DNA of 64,000 nt from Mesorhizobium tamadayense (GCF_003863365.1 NZ_RQXT01000023.1:1-64000); one strand, 5' to 3'. Shown: positions 54,296 through 63,490, numbered from the stretch's first letter. The notes: generated by a model not told the origin, from the sequence alone. Numbers and translations are program-made.

Positions 54296-55894
54296 TTACT
54301 CGGCCTTGTCAACGCCGTCGAAGCGATGAATGCCGAGCGGGTCCATCATGAAGCCGCTGACGTTGTTGCGGACAACCGCATAGACCTGGCTGTGGGCCAG
54401 CAGGAAGGCGGGCGCCTGCTTGGCGAAGATCTCCTGCGCCTGCTCATAGAGCTTGGTGCGCTCGCCCTGGTCGCTGGTCTTCTTGGCCTTCTGGATCAGA
54501 TCCTCGAAGTCCTTGTCGCACCAGCTGGAGTAGTTCGAGACGCCGATGGCGGAGCAGGCGAAGAGGGTGGCGAAGAAGTTGTCCGGATCGCCGTTGTCGC
54601 CGGTCCAGCCGATCTGGAAGGCGCCGGGACGCTCCTTCTTCTTGCCTTCCTCGCGATACTTCGTCCATTCGTAGTTGACGATCTCGGCCTTGACGCCGAC
54701 CTTGGCCCAGTCGGCCTGGATCAGCTCAGCCGCGCGCTGGAAGTTCGGGTTGTACGGGCGAACGCGGTCGGACGCCCAGAGCTGGATTTCCTTCAGCCCG
54801 GCATCGGCCAGCACTTTCTTGGCCGCTTCCGGATCGTAGGAATCGAACTTCACGTCCTTGTTCCACGACCACATGGTCGGCGGGATCAGGTTCTGGGCCG
54901 GTGTCGCGCCGGCGTCCTGGAACAACGACTTGATCAGCGATTCCCGGTCGATCGCCTGGTTGAGCGCATGACGAACCTCAGGCTTGTCGAGCGGCGGGAT
55001 CGTCGTGTTGTAGCTCATATAGCCGATGTTGAGGCCGGCCTGGTCGAGTAGGGTGACGTCCTTGTTGGCCTTGATGGTGGCGATGTCGGCCGGGTTCGGA
55101 TAGGGTGCGATATCGCATTCGCCGGCCAGCACCTTCTGGATGCGGGCGGTGGCGTCGGGCGTGATGGCGAAGACCAGATCGTCGATCTTCTCCTTGCCCT
55201 TGAAGTAGTCCGGGTTCGCCGCATAGCGGATGACCGAATCCAACTGATAGTCGACGAACTGGAACGGGCCGGTGCCGATCGGCTTGGTCGAGAAGTCGGC
55301 CATCTTGCCGTCCTTCTCGAGCTGGTCGGCATATTCCTTCGAGACGATCGAGGCGAAGTCCATGCCGAGATTGGCCAGCATCGGCGCGTTCGGCTCGGTC
55401 AGCGTCAGCTTGACGGTAAGGTCGTCGACCTTTTCCCACTTGGCGACGTATTTCGGCATGTCCATGCCGGTGTAGTAGTCCCAGGTCAGGTTCGGCAGAT
55501 ACTTCTCGCCGTTCCACGGATTCTGCTTGTTGAACTGACGGTCGAAGGAGAAGACGACGTCATCCGCATTGAGGTCGCGGGTCGGCTTGAAATAGTCGGT
55601 GGTCTGGAACTTCACGCCCGGATGCAGGTGGAAAGTATAGACCAGGCCGTCGTCGGAGATTTCCCATTTGTCGGCGAGGCCGGGCTCGATCTCGGTGCCG
55701 CCGTGCTTGAATTCGACCAGGCGCGAATAGACCGTGCGCGACGAGGCGTCGAAGTCGTTGCCGCCCGTCGTCGTACCCGGATCGAAATTGGCCGGCGACG
55801 CTTCCGAGCAATAGACAAGCGTCTTTGCATTGGCCATCCCGCCGAGGACGCTTGCAGCCAGCAACGCGGCTGCAAAAGTCAATGTCTTTTTCAT
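54296..55894 (-). CDS. dppA: Dipeptide-binding protein DppA
   Basis: A 532-residue periplasmic binding protein with a Sec signal peptide (about 1-23, ending MANAK). The mature start KTLVYCSEASPANFDPG is very like E. coli DppA, as are DASSRTVYSRLVEF and FKPTRDLNADDVVFSFDRQ. It binds dipeptides, and in some bacteria haem, and hands them to DppBC. The frame reaches 55957, but ATG 55894 starts the signal peptide. The operon promoter should lie in the AT-rich stretch beyond 55900. Confidence 0.94.
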   Translation of the reverse strand: MKKTLTFAAALLAASVLGGMANAKTLVYCSEASPANFDPGTTTGGNDFDASSRTVYSRLVEFKHGGTEIEPGLADKWEISDDGLVYTFHLHPGVKFQTTDYFKPTRDLNADDVVFSFDRQFNKQNPWNGEKYLPNLTWDYYTGMDMPKYVAKWEKVDDLTVKLTLTEPNAPMLANLGMDFASIVSKEYADQLEKDGKMADFSTKPIGTGPFQFVDYQLDSVIRYAANPDYFKGKEKIDDLVFAITPDATARIQKVLAGECDIAPYPNPADIATIKANKDVTLLDQAGLNIGYMSYNTTIPPLDKPEVRHALNQAIDRESLIKSLFQDAGATPAQNLIPPTMWSWNKDVKFDSYDPEAAKKVLADAGLKEIQLWASDRVRPYNPNFQRAAELIQADWAKVGVKAEIVNYEWTKYREEGKKKERPGAFQIGWTGDNGDPDNFFATLFACSAIGVSNYSSWCDKDFEDLIQKAKKTSDQGERTKLYEQAQEIFAKQAPAFLLAHSQVYAVVRNNVSGFMMDPLGIHRFDGVDKAE

Positions 55895-56370
55895 TGAGCA
55901 CTCCCTGATGTTCTTCCAAGCCCCTCTATCAGGCTCGCGAAGCGCGCATATAAGCACCGTTTTTCGGGCTTTGGAACACCCCGTTTGCGTACCCCACGGT
56001 AAGCAGGAAAAGAATCCGTATTTTCCTCAAATAGCGGAAAAAATGAGCAGAATTTTTCGCTCACGATATTATTAACGACCGCATTTTTTTATTGATTGGC
56101 CGTCTGCCGAAATCAGAGCGAGGAGCCCCTGCTTGCATCCCGATCCTCGTCGGCGCGCGCTTTGAGGAGCGGGCGGACGAACCGATTTCGGCGGCAAATC
56201 TTTCCGCCGCTGCCGCTGGGGCAAGACTTGCACCGCCGCTGATAGAGGCAATACATAGGCGTTATGCCGGATTTCTTTGGAATCCGCGATCGGCGGCAGC
56301 GGAGGACGCTTTCGGTATCGGAAGCGAACGCGGCGCGAGGCAGTAAGACGAGGCACCAGGGAGGGATTTG
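55895..56370. other. Divergent intergenic region between dppA and the acyl-CoA ligase gene
   Basis: The part at 55960-56095 is AT-rich for this genome. It has an imperfect inverted repeat at 56033-56061 (AGCGgAAAAA...TTTTTcGCT) and T- and A-tracts, so it probably holds the dppA promoter and perhaps an operator. Open frames at 56092-56346 resemble nothing known, and I do not call a gene there. Confidence 0.5.
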
Positions 56371-58353
56371 GTGGCAAAAGCAGCAAAGACGACGCCCCCG
56401 GGGAAGACAAAAGCCAAGGCCGCGACCGGCAATGCGGACGCCCCCAAGGCTTTGCCTTCCGAGACCGCCTCACCTGCCAAGGCCGCTTCACCTGCGTCTT
56501 CCCCCGCAAAGGCCACCTCAAAGCAGAAGGCCGCTGTGAAGCCCGCTGCCGCTCCAAAAAAGACGAGCCCCAAATCCGCCGCCAAGGCTACAACCGCAAA
56601 GGCCGACAAGCCTGCGGCCACAAAGCCGGCGCCGGCACCTGCCAAGCGGCTGCCGAAGGCGATCACCGAGCTCGCGGCCGGGCTGCCGGACAAGCCGTGG
56701 CTCAAAACCTATCCGAAGAACATGCCGGCCGAGATCGGTCCGCTGCCTTATAACTCCATCGGCGACTTCCTCGTCGGCGCCTGCAAGCAGTTCGGCGGCC
56801 GGCCCGCCTTTGTCTGCATGGGCAAGTCCATCTCTTACGCCGAGCTCGATCGGCTTTCGGCCGCCTTCGGCGCCTATCTGCAGTCGAAAGGCTTGGAGAG
56901 GGGCGCGCGCGTGGCGCTGATGATGCCGAACGTGCTGCAATATCCGGTAGCGATGATGGCTATCTTGCGCGCCGGCTTCACGGTGGTGAACGTCAACCCG
57001 CTCTACACGCCGCGCGAGCTGGAGCATCAGCTCAAGGATTCCGGCGCGCAGGCCATCGTCATTCTGGAGAACTTCGCCAACACGCTGCAGGCGGTGATCG
57101 CCAGGACGCAGGTCAAGCATGTGGTGGTGGCGGCGATGGGCGACATGCTTGGCGGGCTGAAAGGCACGATCGTCAATCTCGTCGTGCGGCGGGTGAAGAA
57201 GATGGTGCCCGCCTGGTCGCTGCCCGGCCATGTCAAATTCAACGCCGCGCTGAAGGCCGGCTCAGGCCTCGCCTTCAGGCCGGCCGCGGTCTCGGGCGAC
57301 GACATCGCCTTCCTGCAATATACCGGCGGCACGACCGGCGTCTCGAAGGGGGCGACGCTGCTGCACCGCAACGTCTTGTCCAATGTGGCGCAAAATTCGC
57401 TCTGGGTTGAGGACGCCTACACGGTCAAGCCGAAGCCCGCGCATCTCAACTTTGTCTGCGCGCTGCCGCTCTACCATATCTTCGCGCTGACTGTGAACGC
57501 GCTGATGGGCATGCAGCAAGGCGCCCAGAACGTGCTCATCCCGAACCCGCGCGACATTCCGGGCTTCGTCAAGGAGCTGCAAAAATATCCGGCCCACATC
57601 TTCCCCGGCCTCAACACGCTGTTCAACGCGCTGCTCAACAATGAGGATTTCCGCAAGCTCGACTTCAAGCCGCTGATCCTGACGCTTGGCGGCGGCATGG
57701 CGGTGCAGAGAGGCGTGGCCGAGCGCTGGAGGGCGCTCACCGGCTGTCCGGTGAGCGAGGGTTACGGGCTATCGGAAACCTCGCCGGTGGCGACCGCCAA
57801 CAAGTTCAGTTCCAGCGATTTCACCGGCACGATCGGGCTGCCGCTGCCTTCGACAGAGATCGCCATCCGTGACGACGACGGCAACAACGTGCCGCTCGGC
57901 GAAGTCGGCGAGATCTGCATCCGCGGGCCGCAGGTGATGGCCGGCTACTGGAACCGACCGGACGAGACCGCCAAGGTGATGACCAAGGACGGGTTCTTCA
58001 AGTCGGGCGACGTGGGCTTCATGGACGAACGCGGCTACACCAAGATCGTCGACCGCAAGAAGGACATGATCCTGGTCTCCGGCTTCAACGTCTATCCGAA
58101 CGAGCTGGAAGAGGTCGTGGCGCAGCACCCAGGTGTGCTCGAAGTAGCGGCGATCGGCGTGCCGGACGAGCATTCCGGCGAGGTGCCGAAGCTGTTCGTG
58201 GTGAAGAAGGATCCGGCGCTCACCGCCGAGGCGCTGACCACCTATTGCCGCGAGAACCTGACCGGCTACAAACGGCCGAGATACATCGAATTCCGCACCG
58301 AATTGCCGAAGACGCCGGTCGGCAAGATCCTGCGGCGCGCATTGCGGGAGTAG
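56371..58353 (+). CDS. Long-chain acyl-CoA ligase (FadD-like) with a histone-H1-like N-terminal extension
   Basis: A 660-residue protein that activates fatty acids to acyl-CoA with ATP. The adenylate-forming domain begins near residue 115; it has the P-loop YTGGTTGVSKGA at about 317-328, SEGYGLSETSPVA, YTKIVDRKKDMILVSGFNVYP and the C-terminal TPVGKILRRAL with the catalytic Lys. The first 95 or so residues are a repetitive Ala/Lys/Pro/Thr tail like histone H1 or AlgP tails, absent from standard FadD (about 560 residues). Start is GTG 56371, or TTG 56368, after the RBS 'gggaggga'. The methyltransferase gene follows after 2 bp. Confidence 0.88.
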   Translation: MAKAAKTTPPGKTKAKAATGNADAPKALPSETASPAKAASPASSPAKATSKQKAAVKPAAAPKKTSPKSAAKATTAKADKPAATKPAPAPAKRLPKAITELAAGLPDKPWLKTYPKNMPAEIGPLPYNSIGDFLVGACKQFGGRPAFVCMGKSISYAELDRLSAAFGAYLQSKGLERGARVALMMPNVLQYPVAMMAILRAGFTVVNVNPLYTPRELEHQLKDSGAQAIVILENFANTLQAVIARTQVKHVVVAAMGDMLGGLKGTIVNLVVRRVKKMVPAWSLPGHVKFNAALKAGSGLAFRPAAVSGDDIAFLQYTGGTTGVSKGATLLHRNVLSNVAQNSLWVEDAYTVKPKPAHLNFVCALPLYHIFALTVNALMGMQQGAQNVLIPNPRDIPGFVKELQKYPAHIFPGLNTLFNALLNNEDFRKLDFKPLILTLGGGMAVQRGVAERWRALTGCPVSEGYGLSETSPVATANKFSSSDFTGTIGLPLPSTEIAIRDDDGNNVPLGEVGEICIRGPQVMAGYWNRPDETAKVMTKDGFFKSGDVGFMDERGYTKIVDRKKDMILVSGFNVYPNELEEVVAQHPGVLEVAAIGVPDEHSGEVPKLFVVKKDPALTAEALTTYCRENLTGYKRPRYIEFRTELPKTPVGKILRRALRE

Positions 58354-58355
58354 AC

Positions 58356-59069
58356 TTGAGCGAAAATGTTGCCGGTCTGACGCCAGAGCGTCGCGGCGGC
58401 CTCGATCCCGCGGAATTCATCAAGGCTAACATGCGGCTTTTGCCGGTGCCGTCGCTGCCTGAAATCCGCCTTTACGCAGCCCATCCCGGAAGCGGGCTGA
58501 GTCGGCTGCTGGAACCGGACGACGGCAGGCATGAACGCGCGGTCGAGCCGCAGCCGCCCTACTGGGCCTATGCCTGGGCGGGCGGCGCCGTGCTGGCGCG
58601 CTACCTTGTCGACCAGCCCTCGACCGTTGCCGGTCGCCGCGTGCTCGACCTTGGCGCCGGCTCCGGCCTTGTCGGCATCGCTGCGGCAAAGGCCGGAGCG
58701 AGCGAGGTGATCGCAGCGGAAATCGACCGCAACGGCATCGTCGCGCTCGGCCTCAACGCGGCAGCCAACGGCGTCGCCATCGCCGTAATCGATGAGGACA
58801 TCACCGCCGGTCCGCCGCCGGCGGTCGATCTGGTGCTCGCCGGCGATGTCTTCTACGGGCGGGCAGTGGCGCGGCGGGTCGTCCCATTCCTCGACCGGTG
58901 CCTCGCCGCCGGCATCGAGGTGCTGGTCGGCGACCCTGGCCGCGCCTGGCTGCCCAGGCCGCGGCTTCGCCTGCTCGGCGAATATGAGGTGCCGGATGTC
59001 GGCGGAAACGGCGGCGGAGCGCTGAAGCCGAGCGGGGTCTTTGCGTTCGTCGCGGCGGGTGCTGATTAG
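58356..59069 (+). CDS. Class I SAM-dependent methyltransferase (ETFB-lysine/nicotinamide N-methyltransferase-like)
   Basis: A 237-residue methyltransferase. The SAM motif is RVLDLGAGSGLVGIAAAKAGASEV (about residues 90-113), followed by AAEIDRNG. Upstream stands PPYWAYAWAGG, a pattern of the ETF-beta lysine methyltransferase group. The acceptor may thus be a protein lysine, which fits loosely with the fatty-acid ligase next to it. Start is TTG 58356, with GGGAG five bases upstream and 2 bp after the ligase stop. It converges on the HAD gene with a 4-bp overlap. Confidence 0.82.
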   Translation: MSENVAGLTPERRGGLDPAEFIKANMRLLPVPSLPEIRLYAAHPGSGLSRLLEPDDGRHERAVEPQPPYWAYAWAGGAVLARYLVDQPSTVAGRRVLDLGAGSGLVGIAAAKAGASEVIAAEIDRNGIVALGLNAAANGVAIAVIDEDITAGPPPAVDLVLAGDVFYGRAVARRVVPFLDRCLAAGIEVLVGDPGRAWLPRPRLRLLGEYEVPDVGGNGGGALKPSGVFAFVAAGAD

Positions 59070-59791
59070 CCCGCCGGCACGCTCACCCGCGCCGACAGGA
59101 AATCCGGCAGGTCGGCGACCGAGTCCAGAATGACATCGGCCATCGGCGACAGCGAGTCGCGCGTGCCCGTGCCGGAAAGCACGCCGATCGCCAGCCCGCA
59201 GCCGCCGGCGCGCGCCATTTCGAGGTCGTGGCGGTTGTCGCCGACCATGGCGATCTCGCCGGGCTTCAGCCCGGTCAAGTCGCAAAACGCGACGACGGTA
59301 TCGGGCGCCGGCTTCGGGTTCGCCACCGCATCATAGCCAAAGGCGGCGTCGAAGAGCTGCGCGACACCGAGCGTGACGAGCGTCTTTTCGGCGCCGCTTG
59401 TGGAATCGTTGGTGGCGACGCCCAGCCGGAAGGCTCGCTTGTGCAGCGCCCGCAGCGATTCGACGATACCAGGCAGCGCGACAGCCATAGCTGAGCCCTG
59501 AACCGAGGTGATCTCGTTGAAGCGGGAGACGGCCAGCATCTGGTCCTCGTCGGACAGGCGCGGGAACCAGAGCTCGACGACATCCATGTTGGAGCCCGAG
59601 GCAAAGATCGAATCGGGCTTGAAGCGCTTGCTGACGAAATCGAAGCCGGCCGCGGCAAGCAGCCGGTCGGCCTTCCAGCGATCGCCTTCGGCGGCGTCCA
59701 TGGCCATGAAATCGGCAATGCCGAGCCATGTTGCGTTGAAGTCGACAAGCGTGCCGTCCTTGTCGAACAGAATTCCTTTGATTTCCGCCAA
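59066..59791 (-). CDS. HAD-superfamily hydrolase, phosphoglycolate-phosphatase-like
   Basis: A 241-residue phosphatase of the HAD-IA group. Motif I is LFDKDGTLVDF (nucleophile Asp near residue 10), motif II is GVATNDS, the Lys is in NPKPAPD, and motif IV is AMVGDNRHDLEMARAGG. Note DKDGT in place of the usual DLDGT. Substrate is unknown. The start is TTG 59791, only 5 bp after the pgi stop, with a GGAG inside the pgi end; no ATG suits. It is likely translated together with pgi. Confidence 0.85.
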   Translation of the reverse strand: MAEIKGILFDKDGTLVDFNATWLGIADFMAMDAAEGDRWKADRLLAAAGFDFVSKRFKPDSIFASGSNMDVVELWFPRLSDEDQMLAVSRFNEITSVQGSAMAVALPGIVESLRALHKRAFRLGVATNDSTSGAEKTLVTLGVAQLFDAAFGYDAVANPKPAPDTVVAFCDLTGLKPGEIAMVGDNRHDLEMARAGGCGLAIGVLSGTGTRDSLSPMADVILDSVADLPDFLSARVSVPAG

Positions 59792-59796
59792 GCCTT

Positions 59797-61440
59797 TTAC
59801 TCCGCGCCGCGCAATTGGTGGATATGAGCCACCAGTCCGGCAGTCGAGGCGTCGCGTTTTGCGGCAGTCTCCTTGCCTTCCACGACAGGCAGCAGGCCTG
59901 TCGCCAATTCCTTGCCAAGTTCGACACCCCATTGGTCGAACGAGTTGATGTTGAACAGCGTGCCCTCGACGAAGACGCGGTGCTCGTAAAGCGCGATCAG
60001 CCGGCCGAGCGTGCGCGGATCGAGCTTCCGATAGAGGATGGTGAGCGAGGGACGGTTGCCCGAAAAGACGCGGTGCGGCGCGATGCGGTCGACGTCGGCG
60101 GGCTTCATGCCCTTGGCCAGCATCTGCGCGCGAGCCTCTTCCAAAGTGCGGCCCTTCATGAAGGCCTCCGACTGCGCAAGGCAGTTGGCGAGCAGCAGAT
60201 CGTGGTGGGTCTTCAGTTCCGGCTCATGGCTGACGGCGGCAGCGAGGAACTCGACCGGGATGAAATCGGTGCCCTGATGGAGGAGCTGGAAGAACGCATG
60301 CTGGCCGTTGGTGCCGGGCTCGCCCCAGACCAGCGGACCGGTGGGCGTGGTAACCGCGCCGCCGTCCAAGGTCACGCTCTTGCCGTTCGATTCCATGTCG
60401 AGTTGCTGCAGATAGGCCGGCAGGCGCGAAAGGCGCTGGTCGTAGGGAATGACGGCACAGGCCGGGTAATTACAGGCGACCCGGTGCCACCAGCCGATCA
60501 GGCCCAGCAAGACAGGCAGGTTCTTTTGCAGGGGTGCTGAACGGAAATGCTCGTCCATCTCATGCGCGCCGTCGAGGAAGGCGCGGAAGTTGCGCGGGCC
60601 GATGGCGATCATCACCGGCAGGCCGATGGCGCTCCAGACCGAGTAGCGGCCGCCGACCCAGTCCCAGAAACCGAAGACGCGGTCCTTTTCGATGCCGAAC
60701 TTCGACACCAACTCGAGCGCGGTCGAGACGGCGGCGAAATGCTTGCCGATCGCCTCCTTGCCCAGCGCCTTCTCCACCCATTTGCGCGCCGTCTCGGCGT
60801 TGGTCATCGTCTCGACGGTTGTGAAGGTCTTGGAAGCCACGATGAAAAGCGTCGTTTCGGGGGACAGGCCCTTCAGCGTGTCGTGGATGTGAGCGCCGTC
60901 GACATTGGAGACGTAATGCGCACGAGGCCCGTCATGGTAGGGCGCCAGCGCCAGCGTGACCATTGCCGGACCGAGATCTGAGCCGCCGATGCCGATATTG
61001 ACGATGTCGGTGATCTTCTTGCCGGTGGCGCCGGCCGCCTTGCCGGAGCGGATGGCATCGGCGAAGGCGCTCATCGCGTCGAGCACGGCAATCACATCGG
61101 CCTTCGTGTCCTGGCCATCGACCACGACGCCTTTGCCGGTCAGGTTGCGCAGCGCGGTGTGCAGCACCGCGCGGCCTTCGGTGATGTTGATCTTCTTGCC
61201 TTCGAACATCGCGGCGCGACGGCCTTCGAGGTCGGCGGCGCCCGCAAGTTTCTCAAGCATCGCCATCGTGCCGGCATCGACCGCGCATTTCGACCAGTCG
61301 AGCAGAAGATCGCCGTCGGTGGCGGAAAACCTCTCGAAGCGGTTGGGATCGGCGGCGAAGGCTTCGCGCATTGTGCCCTTTGCTGCCGCGCGCTGCTCAC
61401 GCAGAGCGGTGACCTGCTTGTCGAAGGCTGACTGATCCAC
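59797..61440 (-). CDS. pgi: Glucose-6-phosphate isomerase
   Basis: A 547-residue cytoplasmic enzyme that interconverts glucose 6-phosphate and fructose 6-phosphate. Signature parts are DIVNIGIGGSDLGPAMV, GGRYSVWSAIGLPVMI and GTNGQHAFFQLLHQG, with the catalytic Glu and His in place. Length is normal for the family. The HAD phosphatase gene follows at 5 bp. Upstream lies a region with tandem repeats that should include its promoter. Confidence 0.96.
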   Translation of the reverse strand: MDQSAFDKQVTALREQRAAAKGTMREAFAADPNRFERFSATDGDLLLDWSKCAVDAGTMAMLEKLAGAADLEGRRAAMFEGKKINITEGRAVLHTALRNLTGKGVVVDGQDTKADVIAVLDAMSAFADAIRSGKAAGATGKKITDIVNIGIGGSDLGPAMVTLALAPYHDGPRAHYVSNVDGAHIHDTLKGLSPETTLFIVASKTFTTVETMTNAETARKWVEKALGKEAIGKHFAAVSTALELVSKFGIEKDRVFGFWDWVGGRYSVWSAIGLPVMIAIGPRNFRAFLDGAHEMDEHFRSAPLQKNLPVLLGLIGWWHRVACNYPACAVIPYDQRLSRLPAYLQQLDMESNGKSVTLDGGAVTTPTGPLVWGEPGTNGQHAFFQLLHQGTDFIPVEFLAAAVSHEPELKTHHDLLLANCLAQSEAFMKGRTLEEARAQMLAKGMKPADVDRIAPHRVFSGNRPSLTILYRKLDPRTLGRLIALYEHRVFVEGTLFNINSFDQWGVELGKELATGLLPVVEGKETAAKRDASTAGLVAHIHQLRGAE

Positions 61441-61847
61441 TGGCGGGCTCCTGGCGGGTTTTTACACTGATCTTAACAGGCGGGATGTTTCCGGCGCGTG
61501 TCGTCGCGACATTTTATTGAGCCGATTTCCATTCCGTTCAAGCGAAGCGATGACGCAAGGCGTCACGCTCTATTGAGCGATTTCCATTTCGTTCAAGCGC
61601 CAGGGCGATGACGTAAGACGTCACACCTCGATGACGCAAGGCGTCGCGCCTCGATGTCGCACCGCATCACATTTTTATGATGCGCCGCAGGCCCATTTCG
61701 CGACGAATGCATCACTTTCGTGACCAATGGATCACTGGCATAAATCCCAGCGATCAGAAAAATTGATTGGCGCAACCCCTTGTGCCACCCCTACACTCGA
61801 CTGGTCCAGCCAAGTGAAAACAGCTGGCCATCCGAGGAAGACCTCCC
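61441..61847. other. Divergent region between pgi and the MocR-type regulator gene
   Basis: No gene. It holds tandem repeats at 61515-61652 and, on the right, a less GC-rich part with 'tgatgcgcc', 'gatgcatcac' and 'tggatcactgg', which may include sites for the regulator itself. Promoters for pgi and the regulator should both be here. Confidence 0.5.
61515..61652. repeat. Tandem repeat upstream of pgi
   Basis: Two roughly 57-bp units, 61515-61570 and 61571-61629, each read 'tattgagc(c)gatttccatt(c/t)cgttcaagcg' followed by 'cgatgacg(c/t)aag(g/a)cgtcac'. A partial third unit (gatgacgcaaggcgtcgcgcctc) ends at 61652. The dyad 'gacgcaaggcgtc' in each unit can form a small hairpin. Confidence 0.75.
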
Positions 61848-63341
61848 ATGCCACAGCGCAATGACACGGCCATATGGTCCGGCCTGTTCCGGATTTCGGC
61901 CGAATCCGGACAAACCCTCCAGGCACAGATCCGCCAGGCGATCGTCGCAGCCATCCTCGACCGACAAATTGCCGCTTCGATGCCGCTGCCGTCCTGCCGG
62001 ATTCTGGCGGAAAAACTTGGCGTTGCCCGCGGCACGGTGGTGCTTGCCTTCCAGCAGCTGGTCGACCAGGGTTTTCTGGTGGCGCGCGAGCGGCGCGGCC
62101 ATTTCGTCAATCCGGACGTGCTGGCCACCCCCGCCAAGCCGCACCAGAAGGCGCCCGACCAGCAGAACGAGATCGACTGGAAGGCGCGCCGGCAGATCGC
62201 CGCCAGCGACATGCCGCCGCCGGCCAAACACGACAACTGGATCAAGTCCTCCTATCCCTTCGTCTACGGCCAGTTCGACCCGGCGCTGTTCCCGACCGCC
62301 GAATGGCGCGAGTGCAACCGCATGGCGCTCGCGGTGCTGGAGATCCGCAACTGGGCATCCGACATGGTGGACCGGGACGATCCGCTGCTGATCGAGCAGA
62401 TCCAGGCCCGGCTTTTGCCGCGCCGCGGCATCTTCGCCAATCCGGACGAGATCATCGTGACGCTGGGCGCGCAGAACGCGCTCTACATGCTCGCCACGCT
62501 GCTGATGACCAAGGGCTCGAAGGTGGCGATGGAGGATCCGGGCTATCCCGACGCCCGCTCGATCTTCCGGCTGGCCGGCGCCGACATCCAGCCGGTTCCA
62601 GTCGACCAGTCAGGCATCGTGACCTCGGCAATCCCCAGCGATTCCGGCTTCGTCTTCGTCACCCCCAGCCACCATTGCCCGACCATGGTGCCGCTGTCGG
62701 CGGAGCGGCGGCAGGATCTTCTGGCGCGTGCCAACCGCCACAACCAGATCATCATCGAGGACGGCTATGACAGCCAGCTTCTCGACGAGGCGCCGCAGCA
62801 GGCGCTGAAGAGCCTCGACCGTTCGGGCCGCGTCGTCTATGTCGGCTCGATGTCGAAGACGCTGGCTCCGGGCCTGAGGCTTGGCTACATCGTCGCCTCG
62901 GCCGGGTTGATCGCCGAGCTTCGGGCGCTGCGCCGCTTCATGCTTCGGCACCCGCCGGCGAACAACCAGCGCGCGGTGGCGCTGTTCCTGTCGCTCGGCC
63001 ATCACGAGGCGCTGGTGCGCAGGCTCTCCGCCGCTTTCGACGAGCGGCGCAAGCGTCTGGTCCATGCGATTTCCGCTTTCCTGCCAGAGTGGCGTTCGAC
63101 CGACTCGGCGGGCGGCACATCGCTCTGGCTGGAAGGGCCGCGCGGCACCGATTCACGAGGGCTCGCCGAAGCGGCCGCTTCGCGCAGCGTCATCATCGAA
63201 CCCGGCGACCGGTTCTTCGACCGCAGCGAAAAGCCCTCTCGTTTCATGCGCTTGGGCATCTCCTCGATCTCGCTGCAGCACATCGAGCCCGGTATCCGCG
63301 AGCTCGCCACGGCAGCCGGCCGCAGGCCCGCTGCCGCCTGA
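61848..63341 (+). CDS. MocR/PdxR-type regulator (GntR DNA-binding domain fused to an aminotransferase domain)
   Basis: A 497-residue chimeric regulator. The N-terminal winged helix (about 20-90) has AQIRQAIVAAILDRQI, ILAEKLGVARGTVVLAFQQL and a wing with ERRGHFV. The class I aminotransferase-like domain (about 120-490) keeps the PLP lysine Lys337 in GSMSKTLAPGLRLGY. Such proteins use PLP or amino compounds as effectors; PdxR controls vitamin B6 synthesis. No pdx genes are near, and the gene downstream belongs to the trimethylamine methyltransferase family, so the target may be methylamine use. A terminator follows. Confidence 0.9.
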   Translation: MPQRNDTAIWSGLFRISAESGQTLQAQIRQAIVAAILDRQIAASMPLPSCRILAEKLGVARGTVVLAFQQLVDQGFLVARERRGHFVNPDVLATPAKPHQKAPDQQNEIDWKARRQIAASDMPPPAKHDNWIKSSYPFVYGQFDPALFPTAEWRECNRMALAVLEIRNWASDMVDRDDPLLIEQIQARLLPRRGIFANPDEIIVTLGAQNALYMLATLLMTKGSKVAMEDPGYPDARSIFRLAGADIQPVPVDQSGIVTSAIPSDSGFVFVTPSHHCPTMVPLSAERRQDLLARANRHNQIIIEDGYDSQLLDEAPQQALKSLDRSGRVVYVGSMSKTLAPGLRLGYIVASAGLIAELRALRRFMLRHPPANNQRAVALFLSLGHHEALVRRLSAAFDERRKRLVHAISAFLPEWRSTDSAGGTSLWLEGPRGTDSRGLAEAAASRSVIIEPGDRFFDRSEKPSRFMRLGISSISLQHIEPGIRELATAAGRRPAAA

Positions 63342-63357
63342 CCACCGACGGATCATG

Positions 63358-63388
63358 AAAGGGAGCCGGCCCGCGCCGGCTCCCTTTT
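63358..63388 (+). terminator. Terminator after the MocR-type regulator gene
   Basis: The stem AAAGGGAGCCGGC pairs with GCCGGCTCCCTTT around the loop CCGC and is followed by T residues. It lies 16 bp after the stop codon. Confidence 0.88.
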
Positions 63389-63490
63389 GCTTTGGCACGA
63401 CTCTCTCCCTGCTTTAGCATCCTGGCATATTCGACGGGGTTGGCTGGCTCATAGGCTGTGCCAATGCCGGCGGCATAGTCGAGGCACAGC

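Noticed and set aside
56092..56346. 84-codon open frame upstream of the acyl-CoA ligase gene
   Set aside because: No RBS or known pattern, and competing frames exist on the other strand.
61515..61652. Possible CRISPR array
   Set aside because: Only two full units directly abutting each other, with no spacers and no cas genes.
61848..63341. Plain aminotransferase
   Set aside because: The N-terminal GntR helix-turn-helix makes it a MocR-type regulator.
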